A program made the position numbers and the translations under genes. From Arcuatula senhousia (Eukaryota > Mollusca > Bivalvia > Mytilida > Mytilidae), in assembly GCA_963971305.1 (NCBI GenBank), contig OZ020303.1, positions 32,848,106 to 32,912,105 of the forward strand: 64,000 bases of DNA, written 5' to 3'. Within the stretch, counting starts at the first letter, position 1. Every line of letters starts with the position of its first letter. Under the pieces are notes generated by a model. That model did no database searches, was not told the DNA's origin, and saw nothing but the letters and a program-made list of their open reading frames with translations. This document shows positions 38,201 to 46,204 of this stretch, one piece after another.

Positions 38201-39012
38201 CAGGCAAAAATAACAAAACGTAATACAACCAATGTACACAAGAATTAATTCATTGGCACTCGGTGTTATCTTTGTTCCTTTCTTTCCAAACTCAAAGATT
38301 TATCGCTTCTTTTTCTTGTTTGTCCATTATTTTTTGCCAAGAATGAAAAGATTTTTTTTTCGTGATATATTTGTTTTAAATTTTAGGCGAAACATTCATA
38401 ACAATAAGAAAAAACAAACACGTTGGCACTCAGTATTTTTTTTTTCCTTTCTATCCAAACTCCCCATAGATATCGCTTTTTTTTGGGTCTTTTTTTTCGA
38501 TAAGGAATTTCATTGAAAATTTATTAGGTATAATACAGGCAATAAGGCGAAAAAATTCTAAAAGGCAACTTACTCAACGGGTTGCAGAAAGTAAAACATC
38601 AGATCTTCCCAAAGACTCATATAAAATGTTGGTTTCTTTTCAAAAGAACGACCATAATATTTAAACAATAGTTCTATGATACATTTTAATGGAAATGTTA
38701 AGCAAAAATAAAAAAAAATAAAAAATAAAATTGTCTTACCTTTACCGGAACACAGATGAGTACTAAAAGAAGATCTGCACAGGCTAAACTTAACAAAAAC
38801 CAATTCGTGATGCTTCTCATCCGAGGAAAGTTAGCAATGGCAAACACAACAAGAGTGTTACCAACAAGCCCAACAAGTCCTGTCAATACATAAAAAAATA
38901 TGACTGGAATAAACTCCCCAAGAGGTATGTGACTTAAGGAGTCATCGTAAGAATAAGTATAGTTGTAGTCATCATAAGTGTAGTTGTAATCGTCAAAGTT
39001 TGAGTACTCCAT
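13080..39012 (-). CDS. Rhodopsin-class (peptide-receptor-like) GPCR, 6 coding exons
   Basis: Exons 39012-38740, 23673-23552, 17401-17278, 15662-15460, 13987-13870 and 13481-13080 join to 1242 nt, 413 aa plus TAA, in frame throughout. Seven transmembrane segments are visible. Features include an acidic, Tyr-rich N terminus with two NYT sequons (N10, N17), GNTLVV in TM1, LSLACADLLL in TM2, the disulphide pair C107 (TM3) and C188 (ECL2), ERF at 131-133 in place of E/DRY, a Lys-rich third loop in exon 5, CWGP at 295-298 in TM6, and NPIVY at 337-341 in TM7. The general look is that of peptide receptors (galanin, CCK or QRFP type), but I cannot name the ligand. A 5'UTR exon probably lies upstream, because an acceptor (ctctttccag) sits about 46 bases before the ATG. 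A minus-strand AATAAA is at 12948-12943, about 130 bases past the stop. Confidence 0.9.
13870..13987 (-). CDS. GPCR coding exon 5 (third intracellular loop)
   Basis: 118 nt, acceptor tcttttgtag, donor CAACAG|GTGAGC. It encodes a hydrophilic Ser/Lys-rich loop with KKSKSGKK and ends KTRQQ, just before TM6. Loss of this 118-nt exon would shift the frame. Confidence 0.85.
13988..15459. other. GPCR intron 4
   Basis: AT-rich intron with no repeat or exon recognised beyond short A/T runs and a CAA run near 15400. Confidence 0.5.
15460..15662 (-). CDS. GPCR coding exon 4 (ECL2 and TM5)
   Basis: 203 nt, acceptor aacaattgtag, donor GGAAG|GTAAGG. It encodes the ECL2 cysteine (AYWCKLQF) and TM5 (LYMFIIMFVIPVMVMAISYT). 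Too long an interval without Met to stand out as an ORF, so it was found by following splice phase. Confidence 0.88.
15663..16355. other. GPCR intron 3, distal part
   Basis: About 15890-16205 has loosely repeated phrases (ccatctgtctgtccgg, tcagtcggtcatctg, atttctcggctt), probably an old tandem repeat. No gene. Confidence 0.35.
16356..16975 (+). repeat. Dimeric dispersed element, copy 2 (GPCR intron 3)
   Basis: Monomers at about 16356-16600 and 16727-16971 are almost identical to each other (371-bp offset). They are joined by a bridge with tcagacttttctga that matches the bridge of the copy at 976-1460. The ORF at 16315-16662 lies in this repeat. Confidence 0.8.
17278..17401 (-). CDS. GPCR coding exon 3 (second loop and TM4)
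   Basis: 124 nt, acceptor ttttcttgtag, donor GGAAAG|GTATGA. It encodes FLAILFPLRARY and TM4 (VVIVFIWIISFLMAVPIIFG). Confidence 0.9.
17535..17830 (-). repeat. Core-tandem-repeat element fragment (GPCR intron 2)
   Basis: Two degenerate core units in reverse orientation relative to 52082-53337 (tatttttgacctttaaagg, gtcataactcatataaggg, ttgtaaagctcaatgagc). The head of the element follows at 18180-18506 after about 350 bp of unrelated sequence. Confidence 0.65.
18180..18506 (-). repeat. Head end of the core-tandem-repeat element
   Basis: Reverse copy ending in the palindromic head agctcacatggacctttgg...tctatgtgagct (18472-18500), with the caggacaccctaaggatcaa block also present at 35180-35210 and, inverted, at 52220-52245. 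Confidence 0.7.
18537..18785 (+). mobile_element. tRNA-derived SINE-like element (GPCR intron 2)
   Basis: A tRNA-like head with A-box-like tgtagtggttagc (about 18546-18558) and B-box-like ggttcgatcct (18582-18592), followed by a non-tRNA body with gagttgccccgtgtatagg. It does not fold as a complete tRNA. Copy number cannot be judged from this window. Confidence 0.55.
19443..19583. mobile_element. Small inverted-repeat (MITE-like) element
   Basis: Ends aaggatcgaccag and ttggtcgatcctt are inverse copies around about 115 bp. No clear target duplication. Confidence 0.5.
19584..22400. other. GPCR intron 2, unannotated part
   Basis: AT-rich, no exon recognised. A 48-bp phrase with atggtttataaca and tactaggtttaaaatctaa is duplicated in tandem at about 20800-20882. 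Confidence 0.5.
22405..22535 (+). repeat. Dispersed repeat with cctcgttgaaggctgct
   Basis: Near-identical to 54236-54372 (gagcagcgcc, cctcgttgaaggctgctg, ttgccgcttgattgtggg, gtgtcgcgtacacttatt). A scrap is at 33884-33915. Confidence 0.7.
22852..23209 (+). mobile_element. SINE-like element with a (TCA)n tail
   Basis: It has a GC-richer body (gtaagaggcgactaagggtc, gtgtggaaagtgcacgtcaa, ggcttaattttccgcctc) and ends in a (TCA)n run at about 23160-23209. Related bodies or tails are at 49735-50215, 56955-57175, 57375-57880 and 58280-58495. The class is inferred from shape; the head is not an obvious tRNA. Confidence 0.6.
23223..23578 (-). repeat. 53-bp minisatellite derived from a GPCR exon-intron border
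   Basis: Six full 53-bp units start at 23223, 23276, 23329, 23382, 23435 and 23488. The seventh (from 23541) is the real exon 2 end with its donor. On the gene strand each unit contains the exon end word catagaaa and then a GT with tatgt or a close variant. Confidence 0.9.
23552..23673 (-). CDS. GPCR coding exon 2 (TM3)
   Basis: 122 nt, acceptor tctttttcag, donor GAAAG|GTATGT. It encodes WRLGEFLC...VMTLTVMSIE plus two bases of the Arg codon of ERF. Its last 30 or so bases and the donor are the seventh unit of the 53-bp tandem array that continues into intron 2. Confidence 0.9.
23674..25089. other. GPCR intron 1, unannotated part
   Basis: AT-rich; nothing recognised. Confidence 0.5.
25090..25272. 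mobile_element. Short inverted-repeat element with internal cgacct repeats
   Basis: Ends ggctcccgcagggt and accctgcgggagcc are perfect inverse copies. CAAAATG flanks both sides and may be the target duplication. The interior repeats the phrase aaaacgacctgcgacct about four times. Confidence 0.65.
25273..26440. other. GPCR intron 1, unannotated part
   Basis: No gene or repeat recognised. Overlapping short ORFs near 25850-26100 have no recognisable domains. Confidence 0.45.
26445..26640 (+). repeat. Penelope-like 3' tail fragment
   Basis: It matches the tail of 42925-43140 (inverted): ccgcttactcttccggag, gcgttgttgatttccgttcg, gtcgttgccc and cgaatgccccattggtgcct. Orientation is opposite to the GPCR gene. 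Confidence 0.75.
26700..26905 (+). repeat. Dimeric-element monomer, diverged
   Basis: Shared order ggtttccttgttcaa, gatgctgatgaaaggttact, aaatgtgcatatata. It directly follows the Penelope-like tail. Confidence 0.5.
26906..30034. other. GPCR intron 1, long AT-rich stretch
   Basis: About 3 kb with only short ORFs and homopolymer runs (poly-C at 27014, poly-T at 29380). No exon, repeat unit or RNA gene recognised. Confidence 0.5.
30035..30210 (+). repeat. Dispersed repeat with gcctgtaccaagtcagga
   Basis: The same phrase recurs at 32055 and 32393, with downstream words gttattaccttga. It is probably a fragment of one repeat family. Confidence 0.5.
30631..31543. mobile_element. 913-bp non-autonomous DNA transposon, hAT-like
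   Basis: Terminal inverted repeats of about 120 bp start cacaggcgtttgggtcc and differ at only a few positions. The direct repeat gattatac flanks both ends (30623-30630 and 31544-31551). A second inverted pair sits inside (about 30897-30936 against 31228-31266, with acggacggaagtag). No transposase frame. An 8-bp duplication is typical of hAT elements; the superfamily is inferred. Confidence 0.88.
31980..32125 (+). repeat. Dispersed repeat, gtaccaagtcaggacc family, copy A
   Basis: Shares gatcgcaatggaagaggg, aggtttggcgc, tttaacccaccac and cctgtaccaagtcaggacc with copy B, about 310 bases downstream. Confidence 0.7.
32325..32460 (+). repeat. Dispersed repeat, gtaccaagtcaggacc family, copy B
   Basis: A direct repeat of copy A at 31980-32125. 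The two also share acactattctatgtaa-type flanks, which points to a local duplication. Confidence 0.7.
32580..32895 (+). repeat. Long direct repeat, left copy
   Basis: High similarity to 35770-36055 over more than 200 bp (gggattctttagcac, gtatgtggataaattagttt, ggaacctcaattagttatca, aatttcaattagat). Either a segmental duplication within GPCR intron 1 or two copies of one dispersed repeat. Confidence 0.75.
33010..33890. repeat. Cluster of ccatatca-rich repeats with palindromes
   Basis: Two related blocks (about 33010-33300 and 33440-33640) repeat ggccatatcaggcctcgcg-type phrases. Between them is an inverted repeat with arms cacagggttttccatatca and tgatatggaaaaccctgtg (33318-33437). A further half-arm is at 33817. 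Possibly nested copies of one MITE family. Confidence 0.65.
34770..35352 (-). repeat. Core-tandem-repeat element, reverse copy (GPCR intron 1)
   Basis: Two core units and the palindromic head agctcacctggaccatgg...tcgatgtgagct at about 35311-35349. It belongs to the same family as 52082-53337. Confidence 0.75.
35770..36055 (+). repeat. Long direct repeat, right copy
   Basis: Partner of 32580-32895, same orientation, about 3.2 kb apart. Confidence 0.75.
36056..37415. other. GPCR intron 1, unannotated part
   Basis: AT-rich; nothing recognised. Confidence 0.5.
37420..37650 (+). repeat. Penelope-like 3' tail fragment, diverged
   Basis: Order of words as in the other tails: atcggatttgacacgctgaa, ttactcttacagaac, gattcactctcgttacgacc, gatgccccattggtgg. 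Confidence 0.6.
37651..38735. other. GPCR intron 1, proximal part
   Basis: AT-rich. The phrase atatttgttttaaattctaggcg is duplicated at about 38098 and 38365 with following tcataacaataagaaaa. No exon recognised. Confidence 0.45.
38740..39012 (-). CDS. GPCR coding exon 1 (N terminus, TM1, TM2)
   Basis: 273 nt, 91 codons, phase 0, donor AAAG|GTAAGA. It encodes a 7-residue unit DDYNYTY repeated twice in tandem, then TM1 and TM2 (NWFLLSLACADLLLVLICVP). Confidence 0.88.
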
Positions 39013-39069
39013 AGTTGTCTGTCTCCTGTCAAGGTTTTCACCAAGAATGAAGCCTCCTGGAAAGAGTTA

Positions 39070-40030
39070 CATAATTTATACAGCCATATTCATTAGAGAC
39101 TCGACTCAGCTACTTTCCCTCAGATCAATTTTTTTTATATCTGTTTTTTTTTTTAAATTCAGCAGCGAGACAACATCAACGGTTATCAGCTATCTTGACA
39201 GAGCATGTTTATAAAGTTTATTTCTTTCTCAGAATGTATTTGACAGAACGCAACATTAAAAGATATAGATAAGACTTCCAGAAGCTGTAAATGTTCAAAA
39301 CAAAAGCAGCCTTGTTCCATCATGGGATGGAACCCAACATCGATGTCATCTAAAGGGTCACGTCAACGCCTATGACGGCTTGTTAAATACTGCAACTATA
39401 CAACCTTATCGACCAAACATCTATCTAGTACATGAGAATCGTATCGACTTTTCAGGGTTAAGGATAGTACTCCTTCTGTCTGGGTGTAGGAAAAAAAATC
39501 TGCGAAAAGAATGAAATCATTTTCATATATATAAATAGGCGGAGAAATATTATCTAATTGATTTTCAAAGGGTTTATGAATGATATCTCTAACTACGTCA
39601 TGCAATCTAGCGCGATGATAAGAGTAATTTATTAATTTCAATAAAACAAATAGTAAATTATGATGTTAAGAGTTTTTAATAGTTTTTCAGATTATAAAAT
39701 TTTTCAATATCCAATTATAATTATATTTTTATCTGTTTGTTTTCTTTTTTTGCTAATATCACTGACTGGTATCATAATTGACTGATATGATTAAATTTGC
39801 CTCCTAAAACCCACTTAGACATGAAATTACAAAACCGAAGGTTTCTCATGCTATAGCTAATAATCTTGTCAAAAGACAGTTGTTTATTTCTACAAGCATT
39901 TGATTATTTTCCTTTAAATTCAAAGGCTTAAGCCTGATATAATTTTATTATCTTATTGATCAATTTTGTAAAAGGGTGTTGTTGTTCCTGTTACTGTTTT
40001 TTTTAAACCGTTGTTGAAACTTTTCCCCAC
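39070..40030. other. Region upstream of the GPCR start
   Basis: It begins at the probable 5'UTR acceptor (about 39059-39068 on the minus strand). The first, non-coding exon and the promoter must lie further right and could not be placed. Confidence 0.4.
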
Positions 40031-40033
40031 TTA

Positions 40034-40279
40034 GGGACGGACAATTTAACTTGAAGGGGTGGGCATTGGTTTTTTGTTTTGTTCAGAAATTTTTCGAAGG
40101 CGTCGCAACAGAATATTTTTTGTATTATAAGCATTATTTTATATGGCAAAAAGCCTTCTTCAGAATATTTGTTTTCTTACCCTGAGCTGCCAAATATTTT
40201 TTCCATCAAAAATAATTTTCAAAATATTTTTTTAGGAAAAAAACAAGCCCCCCCCCTTTCAAGTTAAATGGTCGGTCCC
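40034..40279. mobile_element. Short inverted-repeat element, TTA-flanked
   Basis: Inverted ends gggacggacaatttaacttg and caagttaaatggtcggtccc, flanked by TTA on each side (40031-40033 and 40280-40282). A 3-bp TWA duplication is typical of PIF/Harbinger elements; the class is inferred. Confidence 0.7.
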
Positions 40280-40289
40280 TTATGGTATG

Positions 40290-42920
40290 TTACTAATGAA
40301 ATTCCTCGAAATTTACATCTTCAACGAGCAGCATGGTTATCAAACATATCCAAAACAGGTTACTTTTGTTAAAACTTTTGTTGTTGTGAACCGTCTAAAC
40401 GTTTTCTTTTTTGATTTATCGTTTGAGATGTGGGTGTTTTATTGTTTCTGCAGAAAATTAATATAACTTTAAGCGTTGGAGAGGAGTCCTTGTTTTTATT
40501 TCCTTAATACTTTAAGATATAAAGGTCAGAAGTGTTAGTATGGCGGATAATTGCCTCTTATGAAAGATTTAAAAGTAACAAAGACAATAAATTAAGGGAT
40601 TTATCTAAAAAAAATCTTTTGTATTAATATTTAGTATTACTGCATGTTTTTGAACAAAATCATGTGACAAAATATCAGAGTTCAACACACTGCATGAAAA
40701 CCGAGTTTGCATTGTAAACTAAAATATGCATTGTTAAGCTCAATTTTACATGCTTCACAACACAACAAAATAACATTTTCACAAAGCAAACACTGAAGAT
40801 TGATAATTTATTTTCAAATACTAGTAACCAATTTCGGGAACATCCACATTCAGCACGAATGAGTGCTGGAACCCTTGGTTTCTTTTTGCAGTTGCGCGTC
40901 TGATTTCTAGGAAAGTTATCTGATGAAAGTGTGTTTCTAACCGAACGCTCACGTCCTTCTATTCATACAAAGAAGAATTAAAACTGACCATGCACATTCA
41001 TCAAAATTAGAATATATTTCGAAGCAGAACTTGTTTGGGGTGTCTAACATTTATCAACGTGTATAAAGCAGCGAAAGACAAGCCTTGAAAGAATCAAGAG
41101 ATTAGAAAAAGACAGTTTAGAGAAATACGAAAAGAATTGAAGTCAATAAAACTACAAAAAGACACTATACAAAGGAGCGCAAAATGTGTAATACTAAAAT
41201 TACCTTACTAAGATCATGAACAATTACTTCACAGTTCTTTTCCAATTTTTGAAGATATCTCTTTTTTTTTCTTCATCCCTTGTTCTAATGCAATACTTTT
41301 TGGTGTTAGATTTTCTAATAATGTTCCCAAGATTATGTTACCGTGCTTGCTTTTTTGATTTGGATTTCTAGTGTAGTAAGCTCTAGGTCGCGAAGCAATC
41401 TGTCTCCAACAAAGGAAATTGTGTTATAGTCAATAATTGTATTGCACTAAGTATATGGACTATGTTCTGCAGTTTTTAATTGCGCCCCCTCCTAACTTGT
41501 ATTCTACTTTGAAATTAACATTTAAATATCAATATTTTACAATGATCTTTGATTACACCATAATATAACGAGTAAACAAGAACAAATCTTAGATACAATT
41601 TTATTTTTTAATAAATAGGTTCGGTTGGTCTCACCTCTGTTTATACGACATTAATTTGAGCAATCTCAAAATGTAGGGATTTTAATTTGGTTGAACTTTC
41701 CAGCAATACGTGTCGTTTACTTCTCTTTACTCAACTTCAACCGATGAAATATTTTACGGTTTTCAAGCATTTTTTGTCATCACTTTGGTATTTTGTCTTA
41801 TATGATGTTATTGAAAATCACTTAATCAGAATCTGTACTCAAATTGATTTATGTTCTTACGGAATATTTGTCAATAATATGTGTCAATATTAACACTCAA
41901 TGGGACACCATAGCAGGTCAGAACGAAGTTTAGGCATCCTTTGAGACAGACCATGAAGGCAAATTCTTTAAATATGCAAATTTTGTTCTATAATAGATCG
42001 TTAATTTGATGACTGTATTCATATGGTTAATATAATTTACACAAGAAAAATTACTGAAAATAAAAGAAAACCAGGCTACATTGTTTCTAAAAATAGATAT
42101 TACCAAACGCTGTTTTCTTTTCTAATTTGATATATATGGTTTAAGTAAGTGCAAAACGTATTATGTCAAGTTGAGTTGGTTGCATGTACTTGCACGTAAA
42201 GACTTGTGAATGATACGCTAAGTCTTGGTGATTCTCAGTTCAACTTGGTACTGTAAAAAAAAAAACCAAAATGACTTCGGCCAAAATTTTTGACTGTCAA
42301 CAAAAAGTCTTCAGATAGATAAAACTTCAAATCAAAACCAAAGAAATATAGGTTTCACAACTATTTTTTAAAGTGATGAGATACGGATTTTTATCACATC
42401 GAGTTAGATATTTGTCAAATGAGGAAACGAGCATTTACGATTAAATCCGTAGTTGTGAAACCTTTTTCTCTTACTGTCTAACATGAAAGAATAGACCAAA
42501 AAATAGGAAAATAATCCTATATGTATTTTGTATAGCAAACATGGGAAACGTAGTCAAATAAAAAAGTAACACCTTTTTATAATACATTTTAATCAAAAGT
42601 AGACTTAATAGCATAAAAAAACGTTTTTTTTTTTGCATTTTTTGATATATTTTGTTTGTCTTTTTATTCATGCGAGATCAATTGGTGTTCAATCAAAAGT
42701 AAGCACGCTTTCTACGGGATGCATGTCGAGCTGCAGTGTCTCGCGCGGAAAACCAATCAAATATCTAGATATTGAATAACACATGTGTAGAGTGTGATAC
42801 GCAAAATAGTCTCATCTTGCGAGAAGTAGATAATATTCCACAACAGTTAAAGAAAATCAAATCTCTTTTGAGAAGTTATACGTGTCACCAAATAACCATG
42901 TTTAAAAATCCAGTTATTGG
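40290..42920. other. Intergenic DNA, nothing recognised
   Basis: AT-rich sequence with short ORFs only. Homopolymer runs near 41265 and 42630. Confidence 0.5.
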
Positions 42921-42924
42921 ACGA

Positions 42925-44200
42925 TTAAAGAAGCAAATCATTCGAGTGTCAAAAGTCCGAAAGGGCAACGACGAAACCGGTAAACACGAACAAAAACAGC
43001 ACGAAGAAACACAAAACACAAAATCAACCGAACGGAAATCAACAACGTGAACTCAAGTCGTAACAAGAGTTAACTTAGGTGCTCCGGAAGAGTTTAAGCG
43101 GTTCCTGCCTGCTATAGCACACCCGTCGTGTTGCTTATTTCCAATTCAGTGTGTCAAATCCGGTAAAGGAAGACAAAACTAATTTCTACGACTAACCAAC
43201 ATTTGCACTTATTTGAGAGATAGAAATCCCATATTGGTCTACGAGTGCACGGTGTCTATAACTGTAAAATTTCTTGAGTGAAGACAGAAACCGTGGAGCA
43301 GCATAACCCTGTGTCAGCAATTTCTTTGTCAAACGTGACGCTCTGCCAAGGAAATCGATGTAATTCCCACAAGCTCTGGAGTAACGAATCAACTGTGATA
43401 CGAAGACTCCATAAGCAGGAGCGGACGGATGTTGCTACACAAAAAGGGAAAAGTTGACGATTGGAAATTTGAAGTCATCACGTTTATCATAGAGCTTTGT
43501 TGAAAGTATTCCTTTAGAGTCAATTTCGAAATGTAGATCTAAATATGATGCAGACTTCTTAGAATCCGTTGTGTCCTTTATCTCAAGCTCCTGGGGATAT
43601 ATGAGATGGAGAAAGTAACCAGATCAAAAAATGTTTAGTGAAAGGACATCATCAATTTAACGGAACGTAAGGTTAAAAGAGAGGGCTAGTCTACGATCTT
43701 TTTGTCTAGAAGAGATTGTAAGAAGTCTGCTTCATATAAATGTAGAAACAAATCAGCAAGCAAAGGTGCACAATTAGTCCCCATTGGAATCCCTATTGTT
43801 TGCTGAAAACAACACGTCCACCAAACTGAACAAATATGTTGTCGATAAGAAAATTGAGCATGTCAACTATTTGGTCTTCTGTATATTTGTTCATTTTCTT
43901 AGACCCATTGATGTTAAAGTAAGTCTTACTGTAATCGACTACCAAATATTTGGTCCGTTTTCCATTCTTTTTTAAAAAGCTGCGTTTAAACAGCAGTGCC
44001 AATCGTGATTTGAGTTGTTCATGCGGAATAGAAGTGTGAAGAGTGGAGAAATCGAAAGTTTTGATGCTGTTGCAAGAAGAAACTGATTTCGAGTTAAGAG
44101 TTAAGAATCTCCAACAGTTCTTTTGAATTCTTCAGGATCCACATTTGGTCGACACCATTTCTAGAATAACAACAATGATCGTAATATTTATTGAGGCCGG
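42925..44200 (-). pseudogene. Decayed Penelope-like reverse transcriptase and 3' tail
   Basis: Reading right to left, there is an RT part with IPHEQLKSRL, then MNKYTEDQIVDMLNFLIDNI (44002-43793), then GIPMGTNCAPLLADLF (frame-shifted, about 43800-43750). Next come an IDD motif whose preceding Tyr codon is TAA (43659-43657), then ELEIKDTTDSKKSASYLDL, and YSRACGNYIDFLGRASRLTK (43392-43192). The 3' tail runs to about 42930. Frameshifts and stops make it non-functional. The Penelope-like assignment rests on the RT style (DFSTL, FGG, GIPMGTNCAPLLADLF, YIDD) and is inference. Its tail supplies the many detached tail fragments in this window. Confidence 0.8.
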
Positions 44201-44399
44201 ATTTTATTGCCGTTAGTATGAAGTCAACAGAACAAAAAAAGGTTCAGTGGTACATTTTGATGACCCTGGAATGAAGCGTGTGTGGATTTTTTTTGTAATT
44301 TAGGAGTCCAATACAGGGAATAGTTTAGAATCAACACCACAAGTGCATATTTGTGTTGTATATAAATTGAACTTTATTATTTTTGATATGCAATTAACG

Positions 44400-44520
44400 T
44401 GCTTGCTTACACCTGAGTTCACTCTCGCTTCGACTTAGCTTTGCGATGCTAATTTCAGTTTATTTGTGTTGTTGTTCGTATTTTTTTTATATCTATGTTG
44501 ACTGTGTGGTTTATTATATT
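44400..44520 (+). repeat. Penelope-like tail, left half of a split copy
   Basis: cacctgagttcactctcgct and gctaatttcagtttatttgt resemble the tail. The matching distal end (cattcgaatgcccatcgg) is at 45125-45205, about 600 bp further on. Confidence 0.5.
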
Positions 44521-44599
44521 TTGTCTTTATGTTGTAAGTAACTATACCAAATCAAGGCTCCTTTAAAAAAAATCAATTTGAAAATGTGTGGAGGTAACA

Positions 44600-44825
44600 A
44601 GACACTTTACCTTAACCTTAAGAAGAATATGGTAAAAGGAAACGAGGAAGACCAAAGAAAACCTGGCGAAGAACTGTCACCAACGAATTCAAGAGCTTTG
44701 GAAAGACCTGGAAAAGATTGCCAAAGACCGTGTTGACTTGAGATCACTGGTTACAGTCTTATGCGCCTCCAGGAACGAAGAGGATAAGCATGTTAGTCAT
44801 GAAGAGTATATATCCTCTGGTTCCA
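44600..44825 (+). pseudogene. LINE C-terminal fragment (RTE-type style)
   Basis: Encodes KRGRPKKTWRRTV then, after a frameshift, AKDRVDLRSLVTVLCASRNE. This is the usual extreme C terminus of many endonuclease/RT LINE proteins. No RT core is present. It lies inside the split Penelope-like tail. Confidence 0.7.
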
Positions 44826-45124
44826 TATCATACCAGCAATTATTATTGAAATATATCACTCGGAGTAACAAGGCTGACGGGAAAGAAACGCCGTCATTTA
44901 GTTTGGAATCAGGCTGAAAATAGAACATTTTCCAGGCGTAAAGGTCCAAGGAGCTCTCCCCATTTAAGCAAACTTTAATTATTTTTATATGTCTTTGTTA
45001 CTTAGATATATTATTATTCAATTGTGTGCATTTTTTCCCCAAAGTTCTCATCTTGTAGAAAAATATTGAACAATTGAAATTTGAAATAACAAAATTTGAG
45101 ATCGGACTTTTTTCATTGGCCAAT

Positions 45125-45205
45125 TTGGTTGTCTATTGATTTTGTCTGCCTTTTTGGAATTACATTCGAATGCCCATCGGTTCTTCTTTGCTTCTTCTAT
45201 GACAA
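45125..45205 (+). repeat. Penelope-like tail, right half of a split copy
   Basis: ttgattttgtctgcctttt and cattcgaatgcccatcgg, then ttctttgcttcttc, which is the tail terminus seen in the other copies. Confidence 0.5.
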
Positions 45206-45970
45206 AAGAACAGGTAAAACCTAAACATCAATAATTAAGATGAATGTTTGCTATGTAGCATAGTTCTGAATGTAGGCTTTTTTACATATTGTTCCAAACT
45301 TTTGATGACTTTGGATGGACAGGTGGGTAATAACGAAACAAACTTAACGTGCAGGTTTTCTCTTATCATCGTTATTATTCTACACCTGTATTATTTAATC
45401 AGTAATAAATACTTGCCTGATTCAAAATGTTTGGCATGTTACAAGTAATGAAAATTATAAGTCACTCAAAATAGACTGTTGTTTAGCACCTTTGATGTTT
45501 CTTCAAAGATATGCTACATGATCTTAGGATCAACACTTGCTTAGATTAACCTTGATTTACTTTAAATATGTTCATCAATTCTCAATTATTGCACAAAGGA
45601 TAATTAAAATACTTTAGGATAAGGCAAATCTTTCAATTTAATAGAAGGTTATATGATAATTAAAGACGAATTTACGCAAGTTATAAATATTATTGAAAGG
45701 GGTATCAAAATAAAAAATTGGCAACATGAACGTTAAACAAAAAGATTAATTACTTTTACATATAAGAAAGTTACAAAAATGTTGCTGTAACTTTTATATA
45801 TCGACGTTTAATAAACACTTCTGCCAAAACATGTGTTGGATGAAAACTACACGCAGGTTAAGAATCACGTGCTTGAAAAGCCGTTTAATCTAAGTGTCTG
45901 TCAAGAAGTGCACAGTAAAAATAAAAGTGCCAATACAAAATTAATAATTTAGATCTTGCGTTTCGTATGA
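45206..45970. other. Intergenic DNA, nothing recognised
   Basis: AT-rich, no exon or repeat identified. Confidence 0.5.
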
Positions 45971-45974
45971 AAGT

Positions 45975-46203
45975 TAGAATATTTGATTTTTTTTTGGGAT
46001 GGGGGCTTTAGATATACATATTTCACTTCGTCCTGCCTTTTTATTTTCGAGAACACTGGAGCCTGGATATTTTTCTAACTATCAAATTTTCAGCCAAAAA
46101 CAACATCCTACCATGCCTTTTTATTTAATTTTGACATCCTGCCTTTTATTTTTTATTTCACAATAGCCCTCCCATGAAAATCCAATGGTCGCCCCCTTAT
46201 AAT
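45975..46203. mobile_element. Possible degenerate MITE
   Basis: The left end, with atttgattttttttttggga, and the right end, with tcccatgaaaatccaatgg, form imperfect inverse arms next to ggggg / ccccc runs. The interior repeats tcctgcctttttatt. Weak. Confidence 0.35.
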
Positions 46204-46204
46204 C

